A stretch of 18,172 bases of DNA, from assembly GCA_003223695.1 (NCBI GenBank), contig QHVY01000179.1, positions 1-18,172 of the forward strand, written 5' to 3'. Each line of letters opens with the position of its first letter. The first letter of the stretch is position 1. A program made the position numbers and the translations under genes. Below the pieces are notes generated by a model. The model ran no database searches and was not told the DNA's origin. It was given only the letters and a program-made list of their open reading frames with translations. This document shows positions 1 through 6,771 of this stretch, in pieces. This DNA is from Acidobacteriota bacterium. Lineage in GTDB: Bacteria > Acidobacteriota > Thermoanaerobaculia > Gp7-AA8.

Positions 1-10
1 CGCAACCATT

Positions 11-117
11 GTACGGGAGAGCGGCCGTCTCGGCCGCAGTTGTCGGGCGTCTCGCCCGACGACTCAGCGCCCGTGCGAGACGCGCGGCCGCTGCGGGCGG
101 GACGCCCGCTCTCCTAC
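11..117. repeat. Composite four-hairpin palindromic repeat (R1)
   Basis: Four consecutive GC-rich hairpins with 3-nt loops lie between outer arms that read GAGAGCG on the left and CGCTCTC on the right. The stems are 21-27/31-37 (GCGGCCG, loop TCT, perfect), 42-49/53-60 (GTCGGGCG, loop TCT, perfect), 71-77/81-87 (one G-T pair, loop AGA) and 93-99/103-109 (GCGGGCG, loop GGA, perfect). The outer arms and the first and last units match the shorter repeat at 5560-5603, so this looks like an expanded version of the same family. The right edge contains CTA at 114-116, which is TAG on the minus strand and ends a minus-strand reading frame. The function is unknown; it may be a transcription terminator or a REP/MITE-like element. 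Confidence 0.8.
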
Positions 118-370
118 TCCTCCTCGAGCAGCGCCATCCCGAACGCCGGCTGCGCGGAAGCGAGACCCAAAATGCGTACGCCGCGAGTCGAACTTCGCTG
201 TAAAGGCGCTCGAGCTTGGCCTCGCCGGCGTGCGGCAGAAATTTTAACGCTACCTGCTGGCCCAACTTCAAATCCTCGGCCCGATAGACCTCGCCCATTT
301 TGCCGAGGAGCGCGACGATGCGGAAACGGTCGGAGAGCATCGCGCCGGGTGTGAAACGCACCGATGACAT
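114..370 (-). pseudogene. Eroded N-terminus of a serine/threonine protein kinase
   Basis: Reading down from an ATG at 370, the first 63 residues match the N-lobe of bacterial PknB/Stk-type Ser/Thr kinases. They include a glycine-rich-loop segment LLGKMGEVYRA, the catalytic-lysine strand VALKFLP (Lys43) and an ERLYSEVRLA helix. The loop is two residues shorter than the usual LLGxGGMGEVYRA, as if 6 bp were deleted in frame. After about residue 63 (position 182) kinase similarity stops. The shifted frame there gives a plausible tail, QPAFGMALLEEE, ending at a TAG (114-116) in repeat R1, while the kinase frame itself runs open but low-complexity through R1 to the window edge. No kinase HRD, DFG or later motifs follow. 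I infer a non-functional remnant truncated at the repeat. A kinase continuing left of the window is less likely, because the repeat-encoded stretch is not kinase-like. Confidence 0.65.
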
Positions 371-425
371 GCCCCAGCCTTGATGTAGGATGGCGCAGGA
401 ATTCCGAACAATTCAGGAGAGAACC

Positions 426-1328
426 ATGCCGGACAACGTGCGGCCGCAGGTGCTTTACAACATTTCAGGGGATGCGCGGGCTGAGTTCAAGATTCTCGAT
501 CTGCGCGATCGCATCCGAAATGGAACGCTGAACCCGCAAGATCAGATCGCGATCGTCGGCACGGATCTCTGGAAGCCTGCGTCGGATTTTCCCGAGCTCA
601 CGCGTTACTTTTCGCTCGTCAAACCGGCGGCGACGCCTGGTTTAGCGGCGCCCTCTGCGAAGCCGCAAACGCCGGCGGCATCGCTCGGCAGCCGCATCGT
701 CCCCGGCCTCGCCTATCCATTCACTGATATCACATCCATCATCGTCATCGTTGCCGTTGCACTTCTGCGAGCGGCGACGCCACTGCTTTCGATCATCTTC
801 TCGATGCTCGCGAGCGTCTACGCGCTGGGAGTGATCCGCAAGTCGAGCGAAGGACAGACCAGCGCGCCGTCTGCAGGCGAAGTTGGCAATATCGGCGAAT
901 GGATCATGAGCTTCGTGCGGGTGATCGCAGTGTCACTGATTTCCGCCTGGCCAATCCTGGCCGTGACGATTCTGGCGTTTATGGGGCTCGTGCGCTCGCC
1001 CGCTATTTTCGGCATCGCGCTGCTTGTGATGCTTCTCTACTACCCAGCTTCGCTGGCCACGATCGCGATTTGGAAGAGCATCAAGATCGCGCTCAGCGTG
1101 CAGCAGATCTTCCGATTCATCGGCATTCTCGGCATCGAGTATTACGCGGTGATCGGAATGTGGTTCGTCATAGTCTTCGGCATTGCCTTCGGGATGTCCT
1201 TGATCCACCTCGCGTTGGGTTCGACGAGACTTTTCGCTGTGATCGAGATCGCCGTTCAGACGTGGTCGACGCTTTACGCGTCGCATCTTCTCGGCTGGGC
1301 TGTTTACCGCCATCGCGATCAGTTATAG
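426..1328 (+). CDS. GYF-like domain membrane protein, DUF4013/Yip1-like
   Basis: This is a 300-residue protein with a soluble N-terminal domain (about residues 8-62) that resembles the GYF_2 domain: VLYNISGDARAEFKILDLRDR, then a DLW..ASDFPEL segment. A Pro/Ala-rich linker (66-90) follows, then a membrane region with about five to six hydrophobic segments (roughly 102-137, 160-188, 191-215, 230-262 and 268-292). GYF_2 domains in bacterial membrane proteins are thought to bind proline-rich peptides, and the substrate here is unknown. I chose the ATG at 426 because CAGGAGA lies 6 nt upstream; an in-frame ATG at 390 would add 12 residues without a comparable ribosome site. A possible -10 (TAGGAT) lies at about 386-391. 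The stop TAG touches hairpin repeat R2, and the gene converges on the gene ending at 1370. The molecular role is not resolved. Confidence 0.8.
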   Translation: MPDNVRPQVLYNISGDARAEFKILDLRDRIRNGTLNPQDQIAIVGTDLWKPASDFPELTRYFSLVKPAATPGLAAPSAKPQTPAASLGSRIVPGLAYPFTDITSIIVIVAVALLRAATPLLSIIFSMLASVYALGVIRKSSEGQTSAPSAGEVGNIGEWIMSFVRVIAVSLISAWPILAVTILAFMGLVRSPAIFGIALLVMLLYYPASLATIAIWKSIKIALSVQQIFRFIGILGIEYYAVIGMWFVIVFGIAFGMSLIHLALGSTRLFAVIEIAVQTWSTLYASHLLGWAVYRHRDQL

Positions 1329-1329
1329 C

Positions 1330-1357
1330 GGAGGACAGGCAGGACTGCCTGTCCTCC
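1330..1357. repeat. Perfect hairpin repeat between convergent genes (R2)
   Basis: A perfect 13-bp stem (GGAGGACAGGCAG) with a 2-nt loop GA sits one base after the TAG of the gene ending at 1328 and 12 bases before the TAG of the convergent gene ending at 1370. The position and symmetry fit a bidirectional intrinsic-terminator-like hairpin, although there is no clear U-tract on either side. It resembles the other hairpin repeats in the window in abutting a stop codon. Confidence 0.75.
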
Positions 1358-1369
1358 ACTCGAGAAATA

Positions 1370-3253
1370 CTAGTTGTGGCCTTGATCGTGTGGAACCGTG
1401 ACAGTGGCTGATCCGGTGCCGACATTTCCGGACGCATCGCGCGCAGAGTATGTGATGGTGTAAACGCGGTCGCCCTTGACCGTTCCGCTGCGTTCCGCGC
1501 GCAGGAAGATGTGGCCGTTCTGCACGAGGATGTCCGGCGATGTGTTGCCGTCGCCGCGCATGTTCTGTCCCTGGTTGCTCGTAATGCTTTGGAGTGACAC
1601 GAACGGATTTGGATCGTGATCATCCGTGGCAATTACGTTGACGGTGATGTCGTACATCTTGTGATCCGCCGGCCAGAGGACATTCGGTGACGCGGTCACC
1701 ACGACTGTCGGCGGCGTGGTGTCGGCACTGAATCCCTCGAACTGACTCGCTGTAAACGCCGGCGTGGTGAAAGCAATCGGCGCAACGAGCGAGCCGGAGC
1801 CGAAGAAGTTGAACATGATGAGGTTCGACAGGAAATACGGTCCGTCGACACCGTTCTTGCCGATCGCCGAGCCGTCGAAGTACAGATCGAGCGTGTTCGA
1901 TCCAGTGTTGAAGAAAACGAAACTGCTCTGGAACCCGAGCTCATGGCCGTTTCGATCGGTGAGGCTGACGGAGTAATCGTAGTAGCCCGAGAAGTCGACA
2001 TCGATGCCGACGCTGACTTTCAGGTAATCGAACAAGCCGTTGCCGTTGAAATCGAGTCCCGTCGCGCTGCCCGTGCCGTTGAGACGCACACGGTCGTGCT
2101 GCAACTGCGCGAGCGGATATGCGGCGGTCGAGCCGAGGTCGTAGCGGATGTCGGCGGGGACGAGATCGTTGCCCACCTGCTCGAAATAACGCACCTCGGC
2201 CACACTCCACGGGCCATCGACGCCGAGGTCACGGATGAGGTCCGCGGCGCGGAATGTCACTTCGCCCGAGCCCGTGCCGACGCCGAAGCTCTGTTGCGTG
2301 CTGCCCTGAATCTCGTGACCATTCGACGCGCGCAGCCGCACCGATACGACATATGTTCCCGCCTCGGTGATATTCGCTGAGGGGGTGATGCCGATGCGGT
2401 CGTATAGCCCGTCGAAATTTCTGTCGATGCCGCGGTCAGTGAATCCGCTGATCTGCGCGTTGTGCGGAACGATGCGAACTTCAGTGGCTGCAGTACGGGC
2501 GAAAGCGCCCGTCGATGAATTGCCGGTCGCGTTGACCTGAACCTGATACGTTCCCGGCTGACCGGGATTCACGAACGCTTCGTAAATTCCGTCGCCGGCG
2601 GTTTCGTCGGCGCCGGCTCCGTCATCGCGGAACGTTACTGCAACGGGCGTGAACGTCGGATCGAACGGACGAAACAGTTTCGCGTTGATCGCCAGCGGGG
2701 AAATCTTCGCCGTTCCGTCGAACCCCACGAGCGCAAGCCGCACGTCGCTGCCGACGGGAAAACTCTCGCCACCGCCGGCGAGCACCAGCCAGGTGCTGTT
2801 GTTGAGGAAGGTGGTGGTGAGGACGTCCAGGGGCGCCGTCAGTGTCGCGCTCTCCGATACTTCGAGCGTCCACGTTCCGGCCATCGGATTCGTAATGCTG
2901 ATGAGATATGCCGCACCGGCTTTTGTGCTGACGGTGTCGATGGGAAAGAAGCCGCCCTCGAATGTGTTCGTCGATGGATCGCCGACGGTGTAGCGCGTGT
3001 GGTCAGGACCAACGACATCAACAGTGAGGGTCTGCGACGGCGCGAGCAGTGAGACGGAAAATGCCGATGTGCTGTCGACGAGGATGGATCGTGTCATGGC
3101 CGGCGCGGATGGCGTGAGTTGAAAGGCGTCCTGCGACATCGCTGTCGTCGCCATTTCGCGATCGCTACTTTGCGCCTGGAGCGACGCGGCGAGAACAAAG
3201 ACGAACATCGCCAGGCCGGCGCGGCGCAAGATGCTTTGATGGGTCGAAGTCAT
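1370..3253 (-). CDS. Large secreted protein with calcium-loop repeats and C-terminal HYR/Ig-like domain
   Basis: This is a predicted exported protein of about 627 residues with a signal peptide (RRAGLAMFVFVLAASLQAQ). An N-terminal beta-rich region of the choice-of-anchor X type contains DDGAGADETAGDGIYEAF. Two clearly homologous tandem modules follow (about residues 275-355 and 398-480). Each opens with an aspartate loop (DRNFDGLYD, DFNGNGLFD) and shares G.Y..SV.L...NGHE and GVDGP. The C-terminal 115 residues are a HYR/bacterial Ig-like domain (TPPTVVV, VLWPADHKM, DASGNVGTGSATVTVPHD). I start at the ATG at 3253 because GGAGG lies 4 nt upstream; the frame extends to a longer ATG at 3274. It follows the gene ending at 3271 by 17 bp and is likely the last gene of the lipase operon. 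A surface adhesin or matrix role is inference. Confidence 0.8.
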   Translation of the reverse strand: MTSTHQSILRRAGLAMFVFVLAASLQAQSSDREMATTAMSQDAFQLTPSAPAMTRSILVDSTSAFSVSLLAPSQTLTVDVVGPDHTRYTVGDPSTNTFEGGFFPIDTVSTKAGAAYLISITNPMAGTWTLEVSESATLTAPLDVLTTTFLNNSTWLVLAGGGESFPVGSDVRLALVGFDGTAKISPLAINAKLFRPFDPTFTPVAVTFRDDGAGADETAGDGIYEAFVNPGQPGTYQVQVNATGNSSTGAFARTAATEVRIVPHNAQISGFTDRGIDRNFDGLYDRIGITPSANITEAGTYVVSVRLRASNGHEIQGSTQQSFGVGTGSGEVTFRAADLIRDLGVDGPWSVAEVRYFEQVGNDLVPADIRYDLGSTAAYPLAQLQHDRVRLNGTGSATGLDFNGNGLFDYLKVSVGIDVDFSGYYDYSVSLTDRNGHELGFQSSFVFFNTGSNTLDLYFDGSAIGKNGVDGPYFLSNLIMFNFFGSGSLVAPIAFTTPAFTASQFEGFSADTTPPTVVVTASPNVLWPADHKMYDITVNVIATDDHDPNPFVSLQSITSNQGQNMRGDGNTSPDILVQNGHIFLRAERSGTVKGDRVYTITYSARDASGNVGTGSATVTVPHDQGHN

Positions 3254-3270
3254 AGTTCCTCCAATCGAAT

Positions 3271-3873
3271 TCATGCGGGAAAGAGATAGAGCGTCCAGCC
3301 TGCGGAAGTCCGCGATAGCGCCGCGATCCAGCGCCCGCTCGGATCGGCCGAGACGAGCGACAACATCTCCGCAGCGCTGCTGGAGTTAAAGGCCGTGTGT
3401 GTCAGAAGCGGACGTTGCGCGCCGTTCCTGTCGTAGACGATTTCGACGCGGCCGGTGGCCGAGTCGACGTGGTGAACACCGGGACCTTTGCCGTCCGGGA
3501 ATGTCAGCAGATGCAGCGCGGGACGATCGAAGCGAAACCCGTGAACCTCTGCCTTGACATACGCCGGAAGAAACGGTCGATACGGCGATTGCGGACCGAG
3601 GGCGATGATCGTGTTTCGCTGCGAGCCATCGGTCGTGTCGATGCGAATCGCCGGGAATCGATTCTCTCGCGGCGCCTCCGGCGCGATCACGTAGATCGCC
3701 TCCGGATCGCGTGCGCTGGCCACGAGTTGGGGGTGTCCATACCACGTCGCACTGTTGCCGATCGTCGTCGCCAGTTTCGGACTGACGGCTTTGACGTCGC
3801 CATCGAATTGCACGAGCGAGGCGATCACCGCGATTGCGGCGAGAATCAGGATGGCAATGAGAATCCGCTTCAC
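3271..3873 (-). CDS. Small membrane-anchored or exported protein, unrecognised
   Basis: This 200-residue protein starts with GTG and has a strongly hydrophobic N-terminal segment (residues 3-21, ILIAILILAAIAVIASL) that would act as an uncleaved anchor or signal. The remainder is soluble and beta-rich. It carries fragments reminiscent of propeller-type proteins (HHVDSATGRVEIVYD near residue 130, SADPSGRWIAALSR near residue 178), but too few blades for a complete propeller. I do not recognise the family. It starts 7 bp after the lipase stop and ends 17 bp before the next gene, so the three form a tight operon. A periplasmic helper for lipase folding or export would fit that position, but nothing in the sequence shows it. 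Confidence 0.7.
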   Translation of the reverse strand: MKRILIAILILAAIAVIASLVQFDGDVKAVSPKLATTIGNSATWYGHPQLVASARDPEAIYVIAPEAPRENRFPAIRIDTTDGSQRNTIIALGPQSPYRPFLPAYVKAEVHGFRFDRPALHLLTFPDGKGPGVHHVDSATGRVEIVYDRNGAQRPLLTHTAFNSSSAAEMLSLVSADPSGRWIAALSRTSAGWTLYLFPA

Positions 3874-3880
3874 GCCGGCC

Positions 3881-5392
3881 TCAGTGGATCGGAAAGTCGG
3901 ACAGAATGTGCTGGAAGATCGTCGAGGCCAGCGCAGTCGACTTCATCGAGCTATGGTTCGCCGCTAACTGCGCGAGGAAACTGCCCGACGGCGAGTGCGC
4001 GCTGGCGACCGAGCAAACGAGATCGTTAACTGCGAATGGATTGTTCGTTGAAGCCACTTCGATGGAGGTGAAGGTGTTCGTGCCCCAGAGCCGCCCGGGC
4101 CGCGTTCCCACTGACACTTTGATCGAAGCCACGTTGCCGATGGCGCGATACATCGCGGTGCCCGCTGCGGCGGCCATGAAGCCGGGCACGTAGCCGGGAA
4201 TCAGATCGACGGTTTCCCCCGACTCGATGTGGCCGTTGTGATTGAGATCGGCGTCCGCGCCGTAGTTGTAGAAACGAACATCTCCCGGGACAGACGGAAA
4301 CATCGCGTTGAACGCTGCCATGCTTGTCGTCATCTGATCGCCGATGGCCGGCGGCTGCGGCGTGCTGAGCCAGGAGTAATCGTGATCGATGAGGTATTTG
4401 ATGTCGGGATTCGATGACTCCGGATTCGTCGCCGCGCGTTTGGCAACGATGATGTCGGATTCGATCGTGCCGTGATGCGGCGTACTGAGCGTGTAGACCG
4501 ACAGCACCTTCAGCTTGTCGGGGTCGTATTCATTGTTCAGAAACGCGCGGGTGTCGAGGCCGCCCTTGCTGTGCGCGATGAGGTGACATTTTTTCGCGCC
4601 GAACATCGCGGCCAGATCCTGCACGCGCGCGGCTAGCAGTTGACCGTTGCCCAGAATCGAGCCATTCGCCTGCAGGTTGATGTCGTTGCTCCACGGCGCG
4701 CCGCTGTTGCCGAAAAACGCCGTGAAATTCGGATTCCACGTGTCCGACTGTGCGTTCGTGCCATGCACAAGGAAGACTGGAGCGACGGCGTCGAATTCGA
4801 TTTCTACCCAGTCGATCGATGTGCACCAGTTGAAGTCGGGCGGACTGGCGGTGTCGATGTCAATCTGCACGACGTTGTCCGCGGGTGACGGAGGCGATCC
4901 GGGCGAGCCTTTCGATGGAAACTTCACCCAATCGATCGGAACATCGAACTCGTTGAGCTTCCAGATATTGTTATCGCCGGTGAGAGTGCCGAGGTCGTGA
5001 CCGTTAAACGAGACGCGGTCGACTTCCGGCGGATATCCGGGAGCGCCATTCACGTCGACGTCGTACGCCGGCATGCGGATGTGCGCCATTTTCGAAAGAA
5101 GCCCTTTCGACGCCGCGGCGGAGGGATCGTCGCCGACGTAGCGCTTGACTTTCAGAGTGATCACCAGCGGACCGCCGTCGCGAAACGTGCAGCCGGTATC
5201 GAGTCCCGATCCTGTATCGACGACGAATCGAGTGTCGTCTTCATCGCGCGGGTCGAACGGCGAGCCGCCCGAATGCGAGTTGATCGACGGGTGCAGACGC
5301 CCGGAGTGCGAATCCGAGCCGCGCCAGTCTTGCGCGAAGAGCGCGGCCGGTGCGAGGCAAAGCAGTGTCGTGATGAGGGAGAGAGGTTTCAT
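3881..5392 (-). CDS. Secreted triacylglycerol-lipase-like alpha/beta hydrolase
   Basis: This 503-residue protein has a signal peptide (LITTLLCLAPAALFAQ) and a beta-rich N-terminal region of about 200 residues, followed by an alpha/beta hydrolase domain. The oxyanion strand is VFLVHGTNAQ (His210). The nucleophile elbow is AHSKGG (Ser275), with Ala in place of the usual first Gly, as in many bacterial lipases. The candidate catalytic His is in NHSSMKS (His480), like the HSSM of true lipases. Residues 382-393 (DLNHNGHIESGE) match the EF-hand loop spacing D1-N3-N5-G6-I8-E12, predicting calcium binding. AAAGGAG lies before the ATG. It heads a three-gene minus-strand operon. The expected activity is hydrolysis of acyl esters outside the cytoplasm; the exact substrate is unknown. 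PHB-depolymerase or general esterase activity is possible. Confidence 0.85.
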   Translation of the reverse strand: MKPLSLITTLLCLAPAALFAQDWRGSDSHSGRLHPSINSHSGGSPFDPRDEDDTRFVVDTGSGLDTGCTFRDGGPLVITLKVKRYVGDDPSAAASKGLLSKMAHIRMPAYDVDVNGAPGYPPEVDRVSFNGHDLGTLTGDNNIWKLNEFDVPIDWVKFPSKGSPGSPPSPADNVVQIDIDTASPPDFNWCTSIDWVEIEFDAVAPVFLVHGTNAQSDTWNPNFTAFFGNSGAPWSNDINLQANGSILGNGQLLAARVQDLAAMFGAKKCHLIAHSKGGLDTRAFLNNEYDPDKLKVLSVYTLSTPHHGTIESDIIVAKRAATNPESSNPDIKYLIDHDYSWLSTPQPPAIGDQMTTSMAAFNAMFPSVPGDVRFYNYGADADLNHNGHIESGETVDLIPGYVPGFMAAAAGTAMYRAIGNVASIKVSVGTRPGRLWGTNTFTSIEVASTNNPFAVNDLVCSVASAHSPSGSFLAQLAANHSSMKSTALASTIFQHILSDFPIH

Positions 5393-5438
5393 CTTGACTC
5401 CTTTGTGCTGAATACGGTGGATAGAGAACGACCCACAC

Positions 5439-5459
5439 CTATTGCGGTGGAACGGACAT
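5439..5459 (-). CDS. Possible six-codon leader peptide upstream of the lipase
   Basis: The minus strand reads ATG TCC GTT CCA CCG CAA TAG (MSVPPQ) with AAGGAGGG centred about 10 nt upstream (5465-5472). That is the strongest Shine-Dalgarno I saw in the window. It ends 46 bp before the lipase ATG. The Pro-Pro pair is the kind of sequence that slows ribosomes lacking EF-P, so a regulatory uORF is possible. A chance start codon behind a purine-rich stretch is the alternative. Confidence 0.3.
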   Translation of the reverse strand: MSVPPQ

Positions 5460-5476
5460 GCGGACCCTCCTTCTGC

Positions 5477-5525
5477 AACCGAGTTGGACTTATTGATGGA
5501 GAGTCGGTAGAGGTCGGTTTCCCTA
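5477..5525 (-). promoter_or_regulatory. Direct-repeat and inverted-repeat cluster upstream of the lipase operon
   Basis: GTCGGT occurs at 5503-5508 and again at 5513-5518, exactly 10 bp apart, with GAG or AGG context before each. An inverted copy (ACCGA) lies at 5478-5482. GGTAG (5506-5510) and CTACC (5522-5526) also form a 5-bp inverted repeat around the second copy. Helical-turn spacing suits tandem binding of a dimeric regulator. The LuxR-type gene ending at 5600 is the nearest candidate binder. The site lies between that gene and the lipase. Confidence 0.35.
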
Positions 5526-5559
5526 CCAGCAGAATTAGGGGTGATGGGAATCGCAAGGT

Positions 5560-5603
5560 GGAGAGCGGCCGTCTCGGCTGCGGCGGGACGCCCGCTCTCC
5601 TAC
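5560..5603. repeat. Paired-hairpin palindromic repeat (R3)
   Basis: Outer arms GGAGAGCG (5560-5567) and CGCTCTCC (5593-5600) enclose two imperfect GC-rich hairpin units with TCT and GGA loops, equivalent to the first and last units of R1 at 11-117. The bases 5600-5602 (CTA) are the TAG stop of the LuxR-type gene on the minus strand, so the repeat edge supplies that stop. It separates the regulator pair from the lipase operon and could act as a terminator. Confidence 0.75.
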
Positions 5604-5824
5604 AACGTGATCAGGCCGCGCCGCACGCCGCGCCGCACCGCGTCGGTTCGATTCTCCGCTCCGAGCTTCGCGAAGATCGAGGAAACGTGAAACTTCACCG
5701 TGTGCTCGGTGATGGCGAGACGCAACGCAATCGCTTTGTTCGAGAGTCCTTCCGCAAGCACCTCGAGCACTTCGAGCTCTCGCGGAGTCAGCGCCTCGTA
5801 CAGTTCTGGTTCAACGCTCGCCAA
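5600..5824 (-). CDS. Stand-alone LuxR/GerE-type DNA-binding domain
   Basis: This 74-residue protein is almost entirely a LuxR-family helix-turn-helix domain. LTPRELEVLEVLAEGLSNKAIALRL is followed by the recognition-helix region ITEHTVKFHVSSIFAKLGAENRTDAV, as in NarL/FixJ-class regulators. No receiver or ligand domain is present. The only start I see is TTG (5822-5824), inside the last codons of the HtrA-like gene (14-bp overlap), so translation should be coupled to it. The two frames differ by one base, and removing one T from CGTTGA at the junction would fuse them into a single protein of about 365 residues. The stop TAG is the edge of repeat R3. It probably acts as the DNA-binding output of its neighbour, possibly on the lipase operon downstream. 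Confidence 0.85.
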   Translation of the reverse strand: MASVEPELYEALTPRELEVLEVLAEGLSNKAIALRLAITEHTVKFHVSSIFAKLGAENRTDAVRRGVRRGLITL

Positions 5825-6686
5825 CCGTCACCTTCACGTCCTTGCTGCTGTCACCGCGAACAATTCCAACGGCAACGCTCTTTCCAACGCGATCTTCGGT
5901 CAGCAGGTCGAGCAGGTCTTCCGGATCCTCCACAGGCAGTCCGTCGAATTTCACGATGCTGTCGCCTACGCGAAGGCCGGCGATTGCGGCGGGGCTGTCA
6001 TCTTTCACGTCGACGATCAACAGTGCACGTTGATCCTCGCCGAGTCTCACCGGCTGACCGGCGATACCCAAGTACCCTCGGCGAATTCGGCCGTGTTCAA
6101 GTAAGGCAGCGGCAGTTTTCCACGCGATCGCAGCAGGGATGATCACGCCGAGTCCGCGGATCGATGCGGCCGTCGCAATGCCGATCACCCGCCCTGACAT
6201 GTCGACAAATGCGCCGCCCGCGAATCCCTCGTGCATCGGCGCCGTCGTGCGGATCACTTCATCGATGGAGCGCCCGCGCCCGTTTCGAAGCGGCCCACCA
6301 ATAATGGAAACAATACCGACGCTTGCTGTGACCGCATTGCTCCACGACCGGCCAACAGCGATGGCGAGATTTCCGACCCGCGCCGGTTCCTCCGCCGCTT
6401 TTGCCGCAGTAGCGTTCAGACCCGATGCGCGCACGAGCGCGAGGCCTGTCGCCGGATCCCAGCCGTGCAACTGGCCATCGAGCGCACGGCCGTCGTGCGT
6501 CCGCACGTGCAGCCCATCCTCGCGGCCTAATGCGCGCGCGTTCGTCAACACCACATCATTTGCGTACACCACGCCGCTCACGCGCTGCACCTGCACAACA
6601 GAAGCTGCGATCGATGAGACGACATCGGCGAATTGATTGGAAAGCGTCTGCAGTTCGTTCATGACTGCAGATTTTGCGCGGCGCAT
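5811..6686 (-). CDS. Catalytically dead HtrA-like trypsin-fold plus PDZ protein
   Basis: This 291-residue protein has the layout of an S1C (HtrA/DegP) protein: a trypsin-like domain (about 20-195) and one PDZ domain (about 203-285, YLGIAG, SPAAIAGLRVGDSIVKFDGLPV). All three catalytic positions are replaced. The TNAH histidine is Arg51 in TNARALG, the TDLAL aspartate is Gly81 in DPATGLALV, and the GNSGG serine is Ala156 in GFAGGAF. It has no signal peptide or TM segment, so it should be cytoplasmic, unlike true HtrA. An in-frame ATG at 6662 (MNELQT) is an equally possible start. It overlaps the LuxR-type gene by 14 bp. I infer a non-proteolytic sensor or peptide-binding scaffold coupled to a DNA-binding output. 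Domain loss makes protease activity very unlikely. Confidence 0.85.
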   Translation of the reverse strand: MRRAKSAVMNELQTLSNQFADVVSSIAASVVQVQRVSGVVYANDVVLTNARALGREDGLHVRTHDGRALDGQLHGWDPATGLALVRASGLNATAAKAAEEPARVGNLAIAVGRSWSNAVTASVGIVSIIGGPLRNGRGRSIDEVIRTTAPMHEGFAGGAFVDMSGRVIGIATAASIRGLGVIIPAAIAWKTAAALLEHGRIRRGYLGIAGQPVRLGEDQRALLIVDVKDDSPAAIAGLRVGDSIVKFDGLPVEDPEDLLDLLTEDRVGKSVAVGIVRGDSSKDVKVTVGER

Positions 6687-6720
6687 CGCAGGCGCGCATC
6701 AGACGAAAGGCTAGGTATGC

Positions 6721-6771
6721 CGTAGGGCCGACTCTCAGTCGGCTCCGCGCCGGCTAAGAGCCGGCGTTACG
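6721..6771. repeat. Paired-hairpin palindromic repeat (R4)
   Basis: Outer edges CGTAG and TTACG enclose two perfect 7-bp hairpins: GCCGACT with loop CTC, then GCCGGCT with loop AAG. It has the same design as R5 at 14327-14377, including the shared inter-hairpin CGCGCCGGCT. The bases TTA (6767-6769) are the TAA stop of the L,D-transpeptidase-like gene on the minus strand. It lies between that gene and the HtrA-like gene and probably attenuates read-through. Confidence 0.8.

Noticed and set aside
11..117. Possible CRISPR-like array at the left edge
   Set aside because: The units are self-complementary hairpins with 3-nt loops and no regular spacers; no cas gene is present.
40..354. Plus-strand ORF of 104 residues
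   Set aside because: It is arginine- and proline-rich, composed of repeat and antisense kinase sequence, with no recognisable domain.
1330..1357. Intrinsic terminator with U-tract
   Set aside because: The stem is perfect but neither side has the run of T residues expected, so I list it as a hairpin repeat only.
4997..6142. Plus-strand ORF of 381 residues
   Set aside because: It runs antisense through the lipase start, the HTH gene and the HtrA-like gene, and has the arginine-rich composition of a shadow frame.
5811..6686. Active HtrA/DegP-type serine protease
   Set aside because: His, Asp and Ser positions are Arg, Gly and Ala, and no signal peptide is seen, so proteolytic function is not supported.
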